The position numbers and the translations under genes were made by a program. The notes beneath the pieces were generated by a model. The model made no database searches. It saw nothing but the letters and a program-made list of their open reading frames with translations, and was not told the DNA's origin. A stretch of DNA of 64,000 nucleotides from Zeimonas arvi (GTDB taxonomy: Bacteria; Pseudomonadota; Gammaproteobacteria; Burkholderiales; Burkholderiaceae_E). Shown in pieces: positions 28,283 through 36,520 of the stretch (within the stretch, counting starts at the first letter, position 1; each line of letters starts with the position of its first letter). Where the stretch lies: NCBI RefSeq assembly GCF_008039575.1, contig NZ_VDUY01000008.1:1-64000 (forward strand). The letters run 5' to 3'.

Positions 28283-30052
28283 ATGACCCATCAGGCGCTT
28301 GCCCGCAAGTGGCGCCCGCGAGATTTCGGATCGCTCGTCGGGCAGGAGCACGTCGTGCGAGCGCTCACGCATGCGCTCGACAGCGGCCGGCTGCACCATG
28401 CCTATCTGTTCACCGGCACCCGCGGCGTGGGCAAGACCACGATCGCGCGCATCCTGGCCAAGGCGCTGAACTGCGAGACCGGGGTCGGCTCCAGGCCCTG
28501 CGGCGTCTGCGCGGCCTGCACCGGGATCGACGCCGGCCGCTTCGTCGACTGCATCGAGCTCGACGCGGCGTCCAACCGGGGCGTCGAGGACATGACCCAG
28601 CTGCTCGAGAATGCGGTCTACGCGCCGACCTCGGGCCGCTACAAGGTCTACGTGATCGACGAAGTCCACATGCTGAGCAACCACGCGTTCAACGCGATGC
28701 TCAAGACGCTGGAGGAGCCGCCGCCGCACGTGGTCTTCGTGCTCGCCACCACCGATCCTCAGAAGGTGCCGGTCACGGTGCTGTCGCGCTGCCTGCAGTT
28801 CAGCCTGAAGAACATGCCGCCGGCCACGATCGCCGCGCATCTGCAGCGGGTGCTCGAAGCCGAGGGCATCGCCTGCGAACCCGGCGCGCTGGCCCAGATC
28901 GGCCGTGCGGCGGCCGGCAGCATGCGCGACGCGCTGTCGCTGCTCGACCAGGCCATCGCCTTCTCGGGCGGCGAACTCACCGAGGCCGCGGTGCGCGAGA
29001 TGCTCGGCGTGGTCGACCGGGCGTGGCTCGAAAGGATCCTCGACGGCCTGGCCGAACGCGACGGCGCCGCGCTGGTGGCGCAGGCCGACGCCATGCTCGA
29101 GGCCAACGCGCCCTTCGAGACCGCACTGTCCGAACTGGCGGTGCTGCTGCAGCGGGTGGCGCTGGTGCAGGCCGGCGTGGCGGTGCCCGGCGACGAGGCC
29201 CCGCTGCTCGAACGGCTGGCCGGGCTGTTGGCGCCCGAAGAGGTCCAGGTCCACTATCAGATCGCGATTCATGCGCAGCGCGACCTGCCGCTGGCGCCCG
29301 ATGCGCACACCGGCTTCACCATGACGCTGCTGCGGATGCTGGCCTTCCGGCCGGACGAGTCGGGTGGCCGGGCGGGCGAAGGCGCGCCGGGCAACGCGCA
29401 GGGCACGGCGCCGAATGCGGCCGCGCCTCTCGCGCGGCCCGCGGCGGCTGCGCGCAGCGCGGCGCTTCGCGCGCCGTCGCCGGCTCGCGCCGCGCTGCCG
29501 ACGCGAGCCGGCGGCGCCCAACCGGCCTCGGAGCCCGAGGCGCCTGCCGCGCCGCAAGCCCGGCCGGCACCGCAGCGCGACGCCGGACCGCAGCCCCGTC
29601 CCTCGCCCCAGGAGCAGTTCTCGCCTCAGCCCGCGCCCGCCGCCAGCGCCTCTGCCTTCGACGGCGACTGGCCCGCGCTGGTCGCCCGCGTGCGCGCCGG
29701 CGGCATGGCCGCGCAGTTCCTGCAGCAGAGTGCGCTGGTCGATCACGAAGGCCTGCACTTCAAGGTGAAGGTGCCGATCCGGCCGCTGGCCGAGCCGGCC
29801 ACCGTCAACCGCGCCCGCGAGGCGCTCGGCGCGCACTTCGGCGCCGAGGTGCGGCTCAGCGTCGAGGTCGGCGTGGTGCAGGGGCCCACCGCCGCGGCGG
29901 TCGCAAGCCGCCAGCGTGCAGAGCGGCAGGCCGAGGCCGAGGCGGCCATCGAGGCCGACCCCTTCGTGCAGACCTTGTTGAAGGATTTCGGCGGCACGAT
30001 CGTGCCCGGATCGGTGCGTCCGTCCGCCGCCGATCGACCCCCAGGAGAATGA
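28283..30052 (+). CDS. dnaX: DNA polymerase III subunit tau/gamma
   Basis: A 589-residue clamp-loader ATPase. [22 protein letters not shown], Walker [10 protein letters not shown], the four-Cys zinc module (CETG..., CGVCAAC), Walker B VIDEVHML and the SRC motif (LSRCLQF) are present. Residues 355-465 are an Ala/Pro/Arg-rich linker, and the last 120 residues are the tau-specific domain that contacts the alpha subunit and DnaB. No A-rich slippery heptamer for making gamma was seen. ATG 28283 gives the canonical [12 protein letters not shown] start. ybaB follows after 4 bases. Confidence 0.97.
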   Translation: MTHQALARKWRPRDFGSLVGQEHVVRALTHALDSGRLHHAYLFTGTRGVGKTTIARILAKALNCETGVGSRPCGVCAACTGIDAGRFVDCIELDAASNRGVEDMTQLLENAVYAPTSGRYKVYVIDEVHMLSNHAFNAMLKTLEEPPPHVVFVLATTDPQKVPVTVLSRCLQFSLKNMPPATIAAHLQRVLEAEGIACEPGALAQIGRAAAGSMRDALSLLDQAIAFSGGELTEAAVREMLGVVDRAWLERILDGLAERDGAALVAQADAMLEANAPFETALSELAVLLQRVALVQAGVAVPGDEAPLLERLAGLLAPEEVQVHYQIAIHAQRDLPLAPDAHTGFTMTLLRMLAFRPDESGGRAGEGAPGNAQGTAPNAAAPLARPAAAARSAALRAPSPARAALPTRAGGAQPASEPEAPAAPQARPAPQRDAGPQPRPSPQEQFSPQPAPAASASAFDGDWPALVARVRAGGMAAQFLQQSALVDHEGLHFKVKVPIRPLAEPATVNRAREALGAHFGAEVRLSVEVGVVQGPTAAAVASRQRAERQAEAEAAIEADPFVQTLLKDFGGTIVPGSVRPSAADRPPGE

Positions 30053-30056
30053 AACG

Positions 30057-30383
30057 ATGATGAAGAACCAGCTCGCGGGCCTGATGAAGCAGGCCCAGCA
30101 GATGCAGGACAACATGAAGAAGATGCAGGAGCAGCTGGCCCAGGTCGAGGTCGAGGGCCAGTCCGGCGCCGGCCTGGTCAAGGTCGTGGTGACCTGCCGC
30201 AACGACGTCAAGCGCATCAGCATCGATCCCAGCCTGCTCGCCGACGACAAGGACATGCTCGAGGACCTGGTCGTGGCCGCCATGAACGATGCGCTGCGCC
30301 GCGCCGAGCAGACCGCCGCCGAGAAGATGGGCTCGGTCACCGCCGGCCTGCCGCTGCCGCCCGGCTTCAAGATGCCGTTCTGA
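30057..30383 (+). CDS. ybaB: YbaB/EbfC nucleoid-associated protein
   Basis: A 108-residue DNA-binding protein. [29 protein letters not shown] is the family helical start, and [20 protein letters not shown] the C-terminal helix. The dnaX-ybaB-recR order is conserved in most bacteria. AGGAG lies 9-10 bases upstream; two adjacent ATG codons (30057, 30060) are both possible starts. Confidence 0.96.
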   Translation: MMKNQLAGLMKQAQQMQDNMKKMQEQLAQVEVEGQSGAGLVKVVVTCRNDVKRISIDPSLLADDKDMLEDLVVAAMNDALRRAEQTAAEKMGSVTAGLPLPPGFKMPF

Positions 30384-30384
30384 T

Positions 30385-30426
30385 CCCCGCGAGCGGCATT
30401 CCCGACCCCGCGAGCCGCATTCCCGA
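30385..30426. repeat. 21-bp tandem duplication between ybaB and recR
   Basis: Two adjacent 21-base units (30385-30405 and 30406-30426) identical except for one base (G/C at unit position 11). It fills almost the whole ybaB-recR gap, ending 6 bases before the recR ATG. A simple local duplication. Confidence 0.85.
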
Positions 30427-30432
30427 CGCCCG

Positions 30433-31029
30433 ATGAAGGCCCCGGCGCCGCTCGAAGCGCTGACCGAAGCCCTGCGCCGCCTGCCCGGCGTGGGCGCGCG
30501 ATCGGCCCAGCGCTTCGCCTATCACCTGCTGCAGCACGACCGCGAGGGCGCGGCGCTGCTGGCGCGCGCGCTGTCCGAGGCGGTCACGCGGATCCGTCAC
30601 TGCAGCCGCTGCAATACCTTCACCGAGCTCGAGGTCTGCGAGACCTGTTCGTCGCCGCGCCGCGATCCTTCGCAGCTGTGCGTGGTCGAAACGCCGGCCG
30701 ACCAGCTGATGGTCGAGCAGACGATGGCCTACAACGGCCTCTACTTCGTGCTGATGGGGCGGCTCTCGCCGCTCGACGGCATCGGACCGAAGCAGATCGG
30801 CCTGGCCCGGCTGCTCGAGCGGGCGGCCGATCCGGCGCTGCGCGAGGTGATCCTGGCGACCAACTTCACCCAGGAAGGCGAGGCCACCGCGCACTACATC
30901 GGCGAGCTGCTGCGCGCCCGCGGCCTGAAGGTCTCGCGCCTGGCGCGCGGCGTGCCGGTGGGCAGCGAGCTCGAATACGTGGACCCGAGCACGATCGCGC
31001 AGGCGATGCGCGACCGGCGCTCCGTCTGA
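30433..31029 (+). CDS. recR: recombination mediator RecR
   Basis: A 198-residue protein of the RecFOR pathway, which loads RecA on gaps. It has the helix-hairpin-helix [19 protein letters not shown], the zinc finger CSRCNTF..CETC and the Toprim domain ([12 protein letters not shown]). No clear Shine-Dalgarno sequence is seen before ATG 30433, where the 21-bp tandem repeat lies, so translation may depend on coupling to ybaB. Confidence 0.96.
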   Translation: MKAPAPLEALTEALRRLPGVGARSAQRFAYHLLQHDREGAALLARALSEAVTRIRHCSRCNTFTELEVCETCSSPRRDPSQLCVVETPADQLMVEQTMAYNGLYFVLMGRLSPLDGIGPKQIGLARLLERAADPALREVILATNFTQEGEATAHYIGELLRARGLKVSRLARGVPVGSELEYVDPSTIAQAMRDRRSV

Positions 31030-31045
31030 CCAGGAGATTGCTTCG

Positions 31046-32302
31046 ATGAGCGACAAGGGCGCGAACCCCGCGACACCCGGGGCATCCGCCGCCGGCCCGC
31101 TGGCCGGCCTGCGCGTGCTGGAACTGGGCCAGCTGATCGCCGGCCCCTTCGCCGGCCGGATGATGGCCGACTTCGGCGCCGACGTGATCAAGATCGAGCC
31201 GCCCGCCCGTGAGGGCGCCGAGGGCGGCGATCCCTTGCGCAAGTGGCGCAAGCTGCACCCCGACGATCCTTCCGGCACCTCGCTGTGGTGGTCCGTGCAG
31301 GCGCGCAACAAGCGCTCGGTCACCGTGGACCTGAAGGCGAAGGCCGGCCAGCAGATCGTGCGCGAGCTGGCCGCGCGCGCCGACATCGTGGTCGAGAATT
31401 TCCGCCCCGGCGCGCTCGAGAAGTGGGGCCTGGGCTACGAGCAGCTGTCGGCCGCGAACCCCGGCCTGATCCTGGTGTGCCTGTCCGGCTACGGCCAGAC
31501 CGGCCCCTATCGCGACCGGCCCGGCTTCGGCGCGATCGCGGAGTCGATGGGCGGCATGCGCTACGTGACCGGCTTCCCGGATCGCCCGCCGGTGCGGATG
31601 AACCTGTCGATCGGCGACTCGCTGGCCGCTCTGCACGCGGTGATCGGCGCGCTGATGGCGCTGCACCATCGCCGCGAGACCGGCAAGGGGCAGGTGGTCG
31701 ACGTGGCGCTCTACGAGGCGGTGTTCAACATGATGGAGAGCACGCTGCCCGAGTTCGACCGCTATGGCATCGTGCGCGAGCGCACCGGCACCAACCTGAC
31801 CGGCATCGTGCCCTCCAATACCTACCCGACCGCGGACGGCCGGCACATCGTGATCGGCGGCAACGGCGACTCGATCTTCAAGCGGCTGATGCGCGCGATC
31901 GGCCGCGACGACCTCGCCGACGACCCGGCACTGGCCAACAATGCCGGCCGCGCGGCGCGCGCGCAGGAGATCGACGACGCGATCGCGGCCTGGACCTCGG
32001 CCCATTCGCTCGACGACGGCCTGGCGGTGATGGAGGCCGCCGACGTGCCCAGCGGCCGGATCTACAGCGCGGCCGACATGGTGTCCGATCCGCAGTACCT
32101 GGCGCGCGGCATGATCGAGCGCGCCACGCTCGCCGACGGCACGCCGCTGGCGATGCCGGCCGCGGTGCCGAAGCTCTCGGACACGCCGGGCGCCACCCGC
32201 TGGCCCGGGCCGCGGCTGGGCGAGCACACCGACGCGGTGCTGGCCGAGCTCGGCTACGACGCCGCGCGGATCGCGGCGCTGCGCGAGGACGGGGTCATCT
32301 GA
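31046..32302 (+). CDS. CaiB/BaiF-family (type III) CoA-transferase
   Basis: A 418-residue family III CoA-transferase. LAGLRVLELGQLIAGPFAGRMMADFGADVIKIEPP is the family N-terminus; ENFRPGALEKWGLGYEQL and GYGQTGPYRDRPGFG follow. These enzymes move CoA between carboxylic acids through a glutamyl or aspartyl anhydride. CAGGAGA precedes the ATG. It lies 16 bases after recR, an association seen in related genomes. The substrate is unknown. Confidence 0.93.
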   Translation: MSDKGANPATPGASAAGPLAGLRVLELGQLIAGPFAGRMMADFGADVIKIEPPAREGAEGGDPLRKWRKLHPDDPSGTSLWWSVQARNKRSVTVDLKAKAGQQIVRELAARADIVVENFRPGALEKWGLGYEQLSAANPGLILVCLSGYGQTGPYRDRPGFGAIAESMGGMRYVTGFPDRPPVRMNLSIGDSLAALHAVIGALMALHHRRETGKGQVVDVALYEAVFNMMESTLPEFDRYGIVRERTGTNLTGIVPSNTYPTADGRHIVIGGNGDSIFKRLMRAIGRDDLADDPALANNAGRAARAQEIDDAIAAWTSAHSLDDGLAVMEAADVPSGRIYSAADMVSDPQYLARGMIERATLADGTPLAMPAAVPKLSDTPGATRWPGPRLGEHTDAVLAELGYDAARIAALREDGVI

Positions 32303-32330
32303 TCCCGACGGGATTCGCGCGCCTGGCCGG

Positions 32331-32753
32331 TCATTTGCCGGTATGCCAGTTCTCGAGGAACAGGCCCTCGAAGCCGGCGAAGTCTCCCAGGTTGCGGGTG
32401 ACCAGCGTCAGTCCCCGAGTGACCGCGATCGCGGCGATCTCGCCGTCCGCGCGAGGCGCAGGCTTGCCGAGCCCGGAAAGACGGGCCCGCTCGCGGCCCA
32501 GCCAGGTCGCAGCGCCGGCGTCGTAGGGCAGCACTTCGATCCGATCCGCCAGGGCCGCGAGCCACCGCTCGAGCATCGCGCGCTTGCGCCCGGGCGCCAG
32601 GCGGGCAACACCGAAGTGCAGTTCCTCCAGAACGGGTGCGGGCAGGGCGCAGTCGGCCTCGTGCCGCGCGAGCGCGCGCGCCACGCCGGCGTCCGGCGCC
32701 TTCGCGGCCATCTCGGAGATCACGTTCGTGTCGAGCAGATAGCGGATCGGCAT
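32331..32753 (-). CDS. vapC: VapC-type PIN-domain ribonuclease toxin
   Basis: A 140-residue PIN-domain protein. The acidic residues are visible: Asp8 in LLDTNVISE, Glu in VLEELHFGV, Asp in RADGEIAAIA and the C-terminal TRNLGDFAGF. VapC toxins cut tRNA or rRNA at specific sites. It is the second gene of a two-gene unit with its antitoxin, 15 bases downstream. It is convergent with the CoA-transferase gene. Confidence 0.9.
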   Translation of the reverse strand: MPIRYLLDTNVISEMAAKAPDAGVARALARHEADCALPAPVLEELHFGVARLAPGRKRAMLERWLAALADRIEVLPYDAGAATWLGRERARLSGLGKPAPRADGEIAAIAVTRGLTLVTRNLGDFAGFEGLFLENWHTGK

Positions 32754-32768
32754 CGCGTTGCCCGGCCG

Positions 32769-33050
32769 TCAGCCGAGATCAGGCACCGGGCGCTCGCCCT
32801 GGTCGCGCAGCCCCTCGAAATCCTGTGGATCTGCGAAAGCGGCATCCTGTTCCGCCATCGCGGCGCGCCACTCGTTCACGAACTCGACGAAGCTGCGCCG
32901 CGGGTGCGCAAGCCGCTGGTAGTCGGCCTGCGAGAGAATCACTGCTACCGGTTTGCCCCGCCGCGTGATTTGCACCGGTTCGCCGGTCTCGACTTGCTGG
33001 AGCAGGCGGGTCAGATGGGCCTTTGCGTCGGCTACCGAGACCTCGGACAT
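32769..33050 (-). CDS. Phd/YefM-type antitoxin
   Basis: A 93-residue antitoxin: MSEVSVADAKAHLTRLLQQVE with ITRRGKPVAVILSQADYQRL, the Phd/YefM DNA-binding fold, followed by an acidic C-terminal tail that would bind the PIN toxin. GGAG 7 bases upstream favours ATG 33050 over an in-frame ATG at 33062. The pairing of a Phd-type antitoxin with a VapC toxin is common. The inverted repeat at 33064-33087 is the likely autoregulatory operator. Confidence 0.9.
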   Translation of the reverse strand: MSEVSVADAKAHLTRLLQQVETGEPVQITRRGKPVAVILSQADYQRLAHPRRSFVEFVNEWRAAMAEQDAAFADPQDFEGLRDQGERPVPDLG

Positions 33051-33063
33051 CGCAGACTCCATT

Positions 33064-33087
33064 AAATGACTATCTGGATGGTCATTT
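33064..33087. promoter_or_regulatory. inverted repeat, probable toxin-antitoxin operator
   Basis: AAATGACTAT-CTGG-ATGGTCATTT: 10-base arms with one mismatch and a 4-base centre. It lies just upstream of the antitoxin start. On the minus strand GATAGT (33077-33072) could be the -10, so binding here would repress the operon. Confidence 0.65.
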
Positions 33088-33230
33088 TAGGAAGGGGCTG
33101 CGGTTCGGTCAATCGGCCGTTGGGATGAGCCGCAGCCGGATGCATCGATCGGATGGGTTAATCTTCCGCCCAGGTTCGAATCGACCCGCTGAGACCCATA
33201 ATCGGCGGCCACAAGGAGAGGAGCAGGACC

Positions 33231-34280
33231 ATGACCCCGCACACCAACACGAAACAGCGCCGGACCTTCCTGACCTCGATGACCGCCGTGTCCGCCGCGG
33301 CCGCGCTGCCAGCTTCCGCGCTGGCCCAGGGCATCGAGAAGAAGAAGGTCACGATCGCCGTCGGCGGCAAGAACCTCTTCTACTACCTGCCGCTCACGAT
33401 CGCCGAACAGCTCGGCTACTTCAAGGAAGAGGGCCTGGACGTCGAGATCGTCGACTTCGCGGGCGGCTCGGCCGCGCTGCGCGCGGTGGTCGGCGGCTCG
33501 GCCGACGTGGTCTCGGGCGCCTACGAGCACACGATCAACCTGCAGTCCAAGGGTCAGATGTTCACCGCCTTCGCGTTGCAGGGCCGCGCCCCGCAGATCG
33601 TGCTGGCCGTGTCCACCAAGACCATGCCCGACTACAAGGGGCTGGCCGACCTGAAGGGCAAGAAGATCGGCGTGACCGCGCCGGGCTCGTCGACCAACAT
33701 GATGGCCAACTTCGTACTGGCCAAGGGCGGGCTCAAGCCCACCGACGTGTCCTTCATCGGCGTGGGCGCGGGCAAGGGCGCGATCTCGGCGGTGCAGTCG
33801 GGCCAGGTCGACGCGATCGCCAACCTGGACCCGGTCATCTCGATGCTCGATGCCCAGGGCCTGCTCAAGATCGTGTCGGACACGCGCACGCTGAAGGACA
33901 CCGAGGCGGTCTTCGGCGGACCGATGCCGGCCGGCTGCCTGTACGCGCCCAGCGCCTTCCTGCAGGGCAATCCGAACACCGCGCAGGCGCTGGCCACCGC
34001 CATGGTGCGCGCGCTGAAGTGGCTGCAGCAGGCCGGCCCGTCGGACATCGTGAAAACCGTGCCCGAGTCCTTCCTGCTGGGCGATCGCGCGCTCTACCTG
34101 GCCGCCTGGACCAAGGTGCGCGAGGCGATCTCGCCCGACGGCCTGATCCCCGAGGCCGGCGCGCGCACCGCGCTGCGCACGCTGCAGGCCTTCGACAAGG
34201 AGCTCGCCGGTAAGCAGATCGACCTGTCCAAGACCTACACGAACGAGTTCGTCCGCAAGGCGCTCGCGCGGGTCAAGTGA
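33231..34280 (+). CDS. ABC transporter substrate-binding protein, NitT/TauT type
   Basis: A 349-residue periplasmic binding protein. The N-terminus has a twin-arginine-like motif (QRRTFLTSM) and a signal ending ALAQG near residue 34. The mature part has the NrtA/SsuA/TauA-type fold: YYLPLTIAEQLGYFKEEGLDVEIVDF and GSSTNMMANFVLAKGG. Family substrates include nitrate, sulfonates, taurine and thiamine precursors; nothing nearby identifies this one. GGAGAGGAG precedes the ATG. First gene of a three-gene importer operon. Confidence 0.9.
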   Translation: MTPHTNTKQRRTFLTSMTAVSAAAALPASALAQGIEKKKVTIAVGGKNLFYYLPLTIAEQLGYFKEEGLDVEIVDFAGGSAALRAVVGGSADVVSGAYEHTINLQSKGQMFTAFALQGRAPQIVLAVSTKTMPDYKGLADLKGKKIGVTAPGSSTNMMANFVLAKGGLKPTDVSFIGVGAGKGAISAVQSGQVDAIANLDPVISMLDAQGLLKIVSDTRTLKDTEAVFGGPMPAGCLYAPSAFLQGNPNTAQALATAMVRALKWLQQAGPSDIVKTVPESFLLGDRALYLAAWTKVREAISPDGLIPEAGARTALRTLQAFDKELAGKQIDLSKTYTNEFVRKALARVK

Positions 34281-35116
34281 TGTCCACGGCCTCCACGCCG
34301 TCTTCCGGCGCGGCCGCGCTCTCCCTCGAAGGCGTCACCTGCACCTTCGTCTCGCGCGACGATCCGGGCCAGCGCTACACCGCGGTCCGCGACGTCGACC
34401 TGCGCATCGCGCCGGGCGAGTTCGTGTCGGTGGTCGGCCCCACCGGTTGCGGCAAGTCCACCTTGCTCAACGTGGGCGCCGGCCTGCTCGAGCCCTCGAC
34501 CGGCAAGGTCGAGGTGTTCGGCCAGCCGCTGAAGGGCGTGAACGCGCGTGCCGGCTACATGTTCCAGGCCGAGGCGCTGATGCCCTGGCGCAGCGCGCTG
34601 GCCAACGTGATGGCCGGCCTGCAGTTCCGGGGCGTGCCGGATGCGCAGGCGCGCGAGCAGGGCGAAGAGTGGCTGCGCCGCGTGGGCCTGGGCGGCTTTG
34701 GCGACCGCTATCCGCACCAGCTCTCGGGCGGGATGCGCAAGCGGGTGGCGCTCGCGCAGACGCTGATCCTGGACCCGGACATCATCCTGATGGACGAGCC
34801 CTTCTCGGCGCTGGACATCCAGACGCGCCAGCTGATGGAGAACGAGGTGCTCGAGCTGTGGGCGGCCAGTCGCAAGGCAGTGCTGTTCATCACCCACGAC
34901 CTCGACGAGGCGATCGCGATGAGCGACCGCGTGGTGGTGCTGTCGGCCGGTCCCGCCTCGCACCCGATCGGCGAGTTCGTCGTGGATCTGCCGCGCCCGC
35001 GCGACGTGGCCGAGATCCGCACCCAGCCCGAGTTCATCGCGCTGCACGAGCAGATCTGGTCGGTGCTGCGCGAGGAAGTGTTGAAGGGCTACGCGCAGCA
35101 GAAGCGCGTTGCATGA
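34280..35116 (+). CDS. ABC transporter ATP-binding protein, NitT/TauT type
   Basis: A 278-residue ATPase. Walker A GPTGCGKST, Q-loop MFQAEALMPW, signature LSGGMRKR, Walker B IILMDEPFSALD and the switch His (FITHDLDEA) are all intact. ATG 34280 overlaps the TGA of the binding-protein gene (34278-34280), so the genes are coupled. Closest by motif to SsuB/TauB/NrtD-type ATPases. Confidence 0.94.
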   Translation: MSTASTPSSGAAALSLEGVTCTFVSRDDPGQRYTAVRDVDLRIAPGEFVSVVGPTGCGKSTLLNVGAGLLEPSTGKVEVFGQPLKGVNARAGYMFQAEALMPWRSALANVMAGLQFRGVPDAQAREQGEEWLRRVGLGGFGDRYPHQLSGGMRKRVALAQTLILDPDIILMDEPFSALDIQTRQLMENEVLELWAASRKAVLFITHDLDEAIAMSDRVVVLSAGPASHPIGEFVVDLPRPRDVAEIRTQPEFIALHEQIWSVLREEVLKGYAQQKRVA

Positions 35117-35167
35117 GCGGGGGCCCGGCCGGGCGCTCCGTCATCGAATGAATCCCGGTCTACCCAG

Positions 35168-35980
35168 ATGAAGATTTCCTCTTTCCAGTTGCGGATGTTG
35201 CAGGTGCTGGTGCTGGCCGCCGTGCTCGGTTTCTGGCACGTGATGACCAGCCCGACGCTGCTGCCGCCTTTCTATTTCGACAATCCCAGCCAGGCGGCCT
35301 TCTTCTTCGGCGAGCCGCTGAAGGTCTTCGGGCGCGTGGTCGAGTGGTTCGTCAGCGGCGAGATCTACCGGCACCTGTGGATCACGCTGTTCGAGACCAT
35401 GGCCGCCTTCGTGATCGGCACCGTGTCGGGGCTGGCCGTGGGCATGTGGCTCGCGCTGTCGCCCACCGCCGCGGCCATCCTCGACCCCTACATCAAGGCG
35501 ATGAACTCGATGCCACGGGTGATCCTGGCGCCGATCTTCTCGGTCTGGTTCGGCCTGGGGGTGTGGTCGAAGGTGGCGCTGGGCTTCACGCTGGTTTTCT
35601 TCATCGTGTTCTTCAACGTGTACCAGGGCGTGCGCGAGGTCAGCCCGAACATCCTGGCCAGCGCGCGGATGCTGGGTGCGAACAAGCGCCAGCTGCTGCG
35701 CCACGTCTACCTGCCCAGCGCCACCAGCTGGGTGTTCTCCAGCCTGCACACCTCGGTGGGCCTGGCCTTCGTGGGCGCGGTGGTCGGCGAGTACCTGGGC
35801 TCGGCGGCGGGCGTCGGCTACCTGATCCTGCAGGCCGAAGGCACCTTCGACATGAACACGGTGATGGCCGGGATCGTGGTGCTCACCGCCTTCGCACTGG
35901 TGCTCGACTGGGCGGTGGGGGTGGTGGAAAAGCGGCTGATGAAGTGGCAGCCGAAGAGCGGGGAGACGGAGAAGCTCTGA
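35168..35980 (+). CDS. ABC transporter permease, NitT/TauT type
   Basis: A 270-residue permease with about six membrane helices. The EAA loop, which contacts the ATPase, is visible as EVSPNILASARMLGANKRQLLRHVYLPSA. The N-terminal amphipathic lead KISSFQLRMLQVLVL is typical of SsuC-like subunits. It begins 51 bases after the ATPase gene. No terminator was seen after it; 540 bases without a convincing gene follow. Confidence 0.93.
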   Translation: MKISSFQLRMLQVLVLAAVLGFWHVMTSPTLLPPFYFDNPSQAAFFFGEPLKVFGRVVEWFVSGEIYRHLWITLFETMAAFVIGTVSGLAVGMWLALSPTAAAILDPYIKAMNSMPRVILAPIFSVWFGLGVWSKVALGFTLVFFIVFFNVYQGVREVSPNILASARMLGANKRQLLRHVYLPSATSWVFSSLHTSVGLAFVGAVVGEYLGSAAGVGYLILQAEGTFDMNTVMAGIVVLTAFALVLDWAVGVVEKRLMKWQPKSGETEKL

Positions 35981-36335
35981 CCCGGAGCGCGTCGAGGATC
36001 GCCAACGTGATCTTGCGCCCCTGGAGGTCCGGGTGGCAGCCGGGCCGACGGGCGCCGAGTCTGTCGATCGCTCCTGAGGTGCGGGAGCTCGCGTCGGGGC
36101 GACGCTGTGGCCGGGTGATGCCTCCGACGCAAGCGTCTCGATGCCGTGGCGCTGGCCGCGCGCTCGGTGTCTCGACCGATCGCCTGGAAGAGGTGAGGGC
36201 GTGCCGGGTCTTGGCCGGGCGCCGAGCGCGAACCGAGGGCCTCGTCATCGTCCGTGCAAGCAGCGTCATCCAAGGCGCGGCTACCTCGATGCACCCCATG
36301 GAGGCCTGCGCGACTGTCGGCCAAGCTTACAGTCA
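35981..36335. other. gene-poor stretch of unknown content
   Basis: About 355 bases between the permease stop and the upstream elements of the PEP-CTERM-like gene. Open frames exist on both strands (for example 35883-36299 on the minus strand) but have Arg/Pro/Ser-rich products with no recognisable domain and no ribosome binding site. It could be a decayed gene or mobile remnant; I see nothing that decides this. Confidence 0.4.
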
Positions 36336-36355
36336 GTTCCGGAAAGTTCCGGAAA
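36336..36355. promoter_or_regulatory. tandem 10-bp repeats, probable enhancer-binding site
   Basis: Two identical direct copies of GTTCCGGAAA (36336-36345, 36346-36355), each containing the palindrome TTCCGGAA, exactly one helical turn apart. They lie about 110-130 bases before the predicted sigma-54 start site, the normal place for an activator of sigma-54 RNA polymerase. Confidence 0.6.
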
Positions 36356-36362
36356 TTCTCAG

Positions 36363-36383
36363 ACCCCCTGAAATCGGGGGGGT
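36363..36383. promoter_or_regulatory. hairpin between enhancer repeats and sigma-54 promoter
   Basis: ACCCCC (36363-36368) and GGGGGT (36378-36383) can pair around a 9-base loop, followed by an AT-rich ATATAAGTAATTGAATAAAA. It may end transcription from upstream, or the AT-rich stretch may serve as the bending region between activator and promoter. Confidence 0.4.
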
Positions 36384-36439
36384 ATATAAGTAATTGAATA
36401 AAAACAAGAAACACTGTTCTCTTTGTTTCTATGCGCTCA

Positions 36440-36455
36440 TGGTATCGATCTTGCT
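36440..36455 (+). promoter_or_regulatory. sigma-54 (-24/-12) promoter
   Basis: TGGTATCGATCTTGCT: GG at 36441-36442 and GC at 36453-36454 are separated by exactly 10 bases, with the TTGCT of the -12 element complete. The start would be near 36466, 55 bases before the ATG. It matches the RpoN consensus at TGG, A and TTGCT. Confidence 0.72.
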
Positions 36456-36520
36456 TCAGGCAATGACCGGCTTCGGCACGCAGCCACCAGTCGGAACAGC
36501 TCAAAACGGAGGAGAAGAAA

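Noticed and set aside
28283-30052. Programmed frameshift in dnaX to make the gamma subunit
   Set aside because: No A-rich slippery heptamer was seen in the expected region; the gene reads straight through to the full tau form.
33180-33230. CTGAGACCC before the ABC binding-protein gene, resembling a TPP riboswitch motif
   Set aside because: The remaining conserved parts of a TPP riboswitch (a GGATAATGC-type block and paired helices) are missing.
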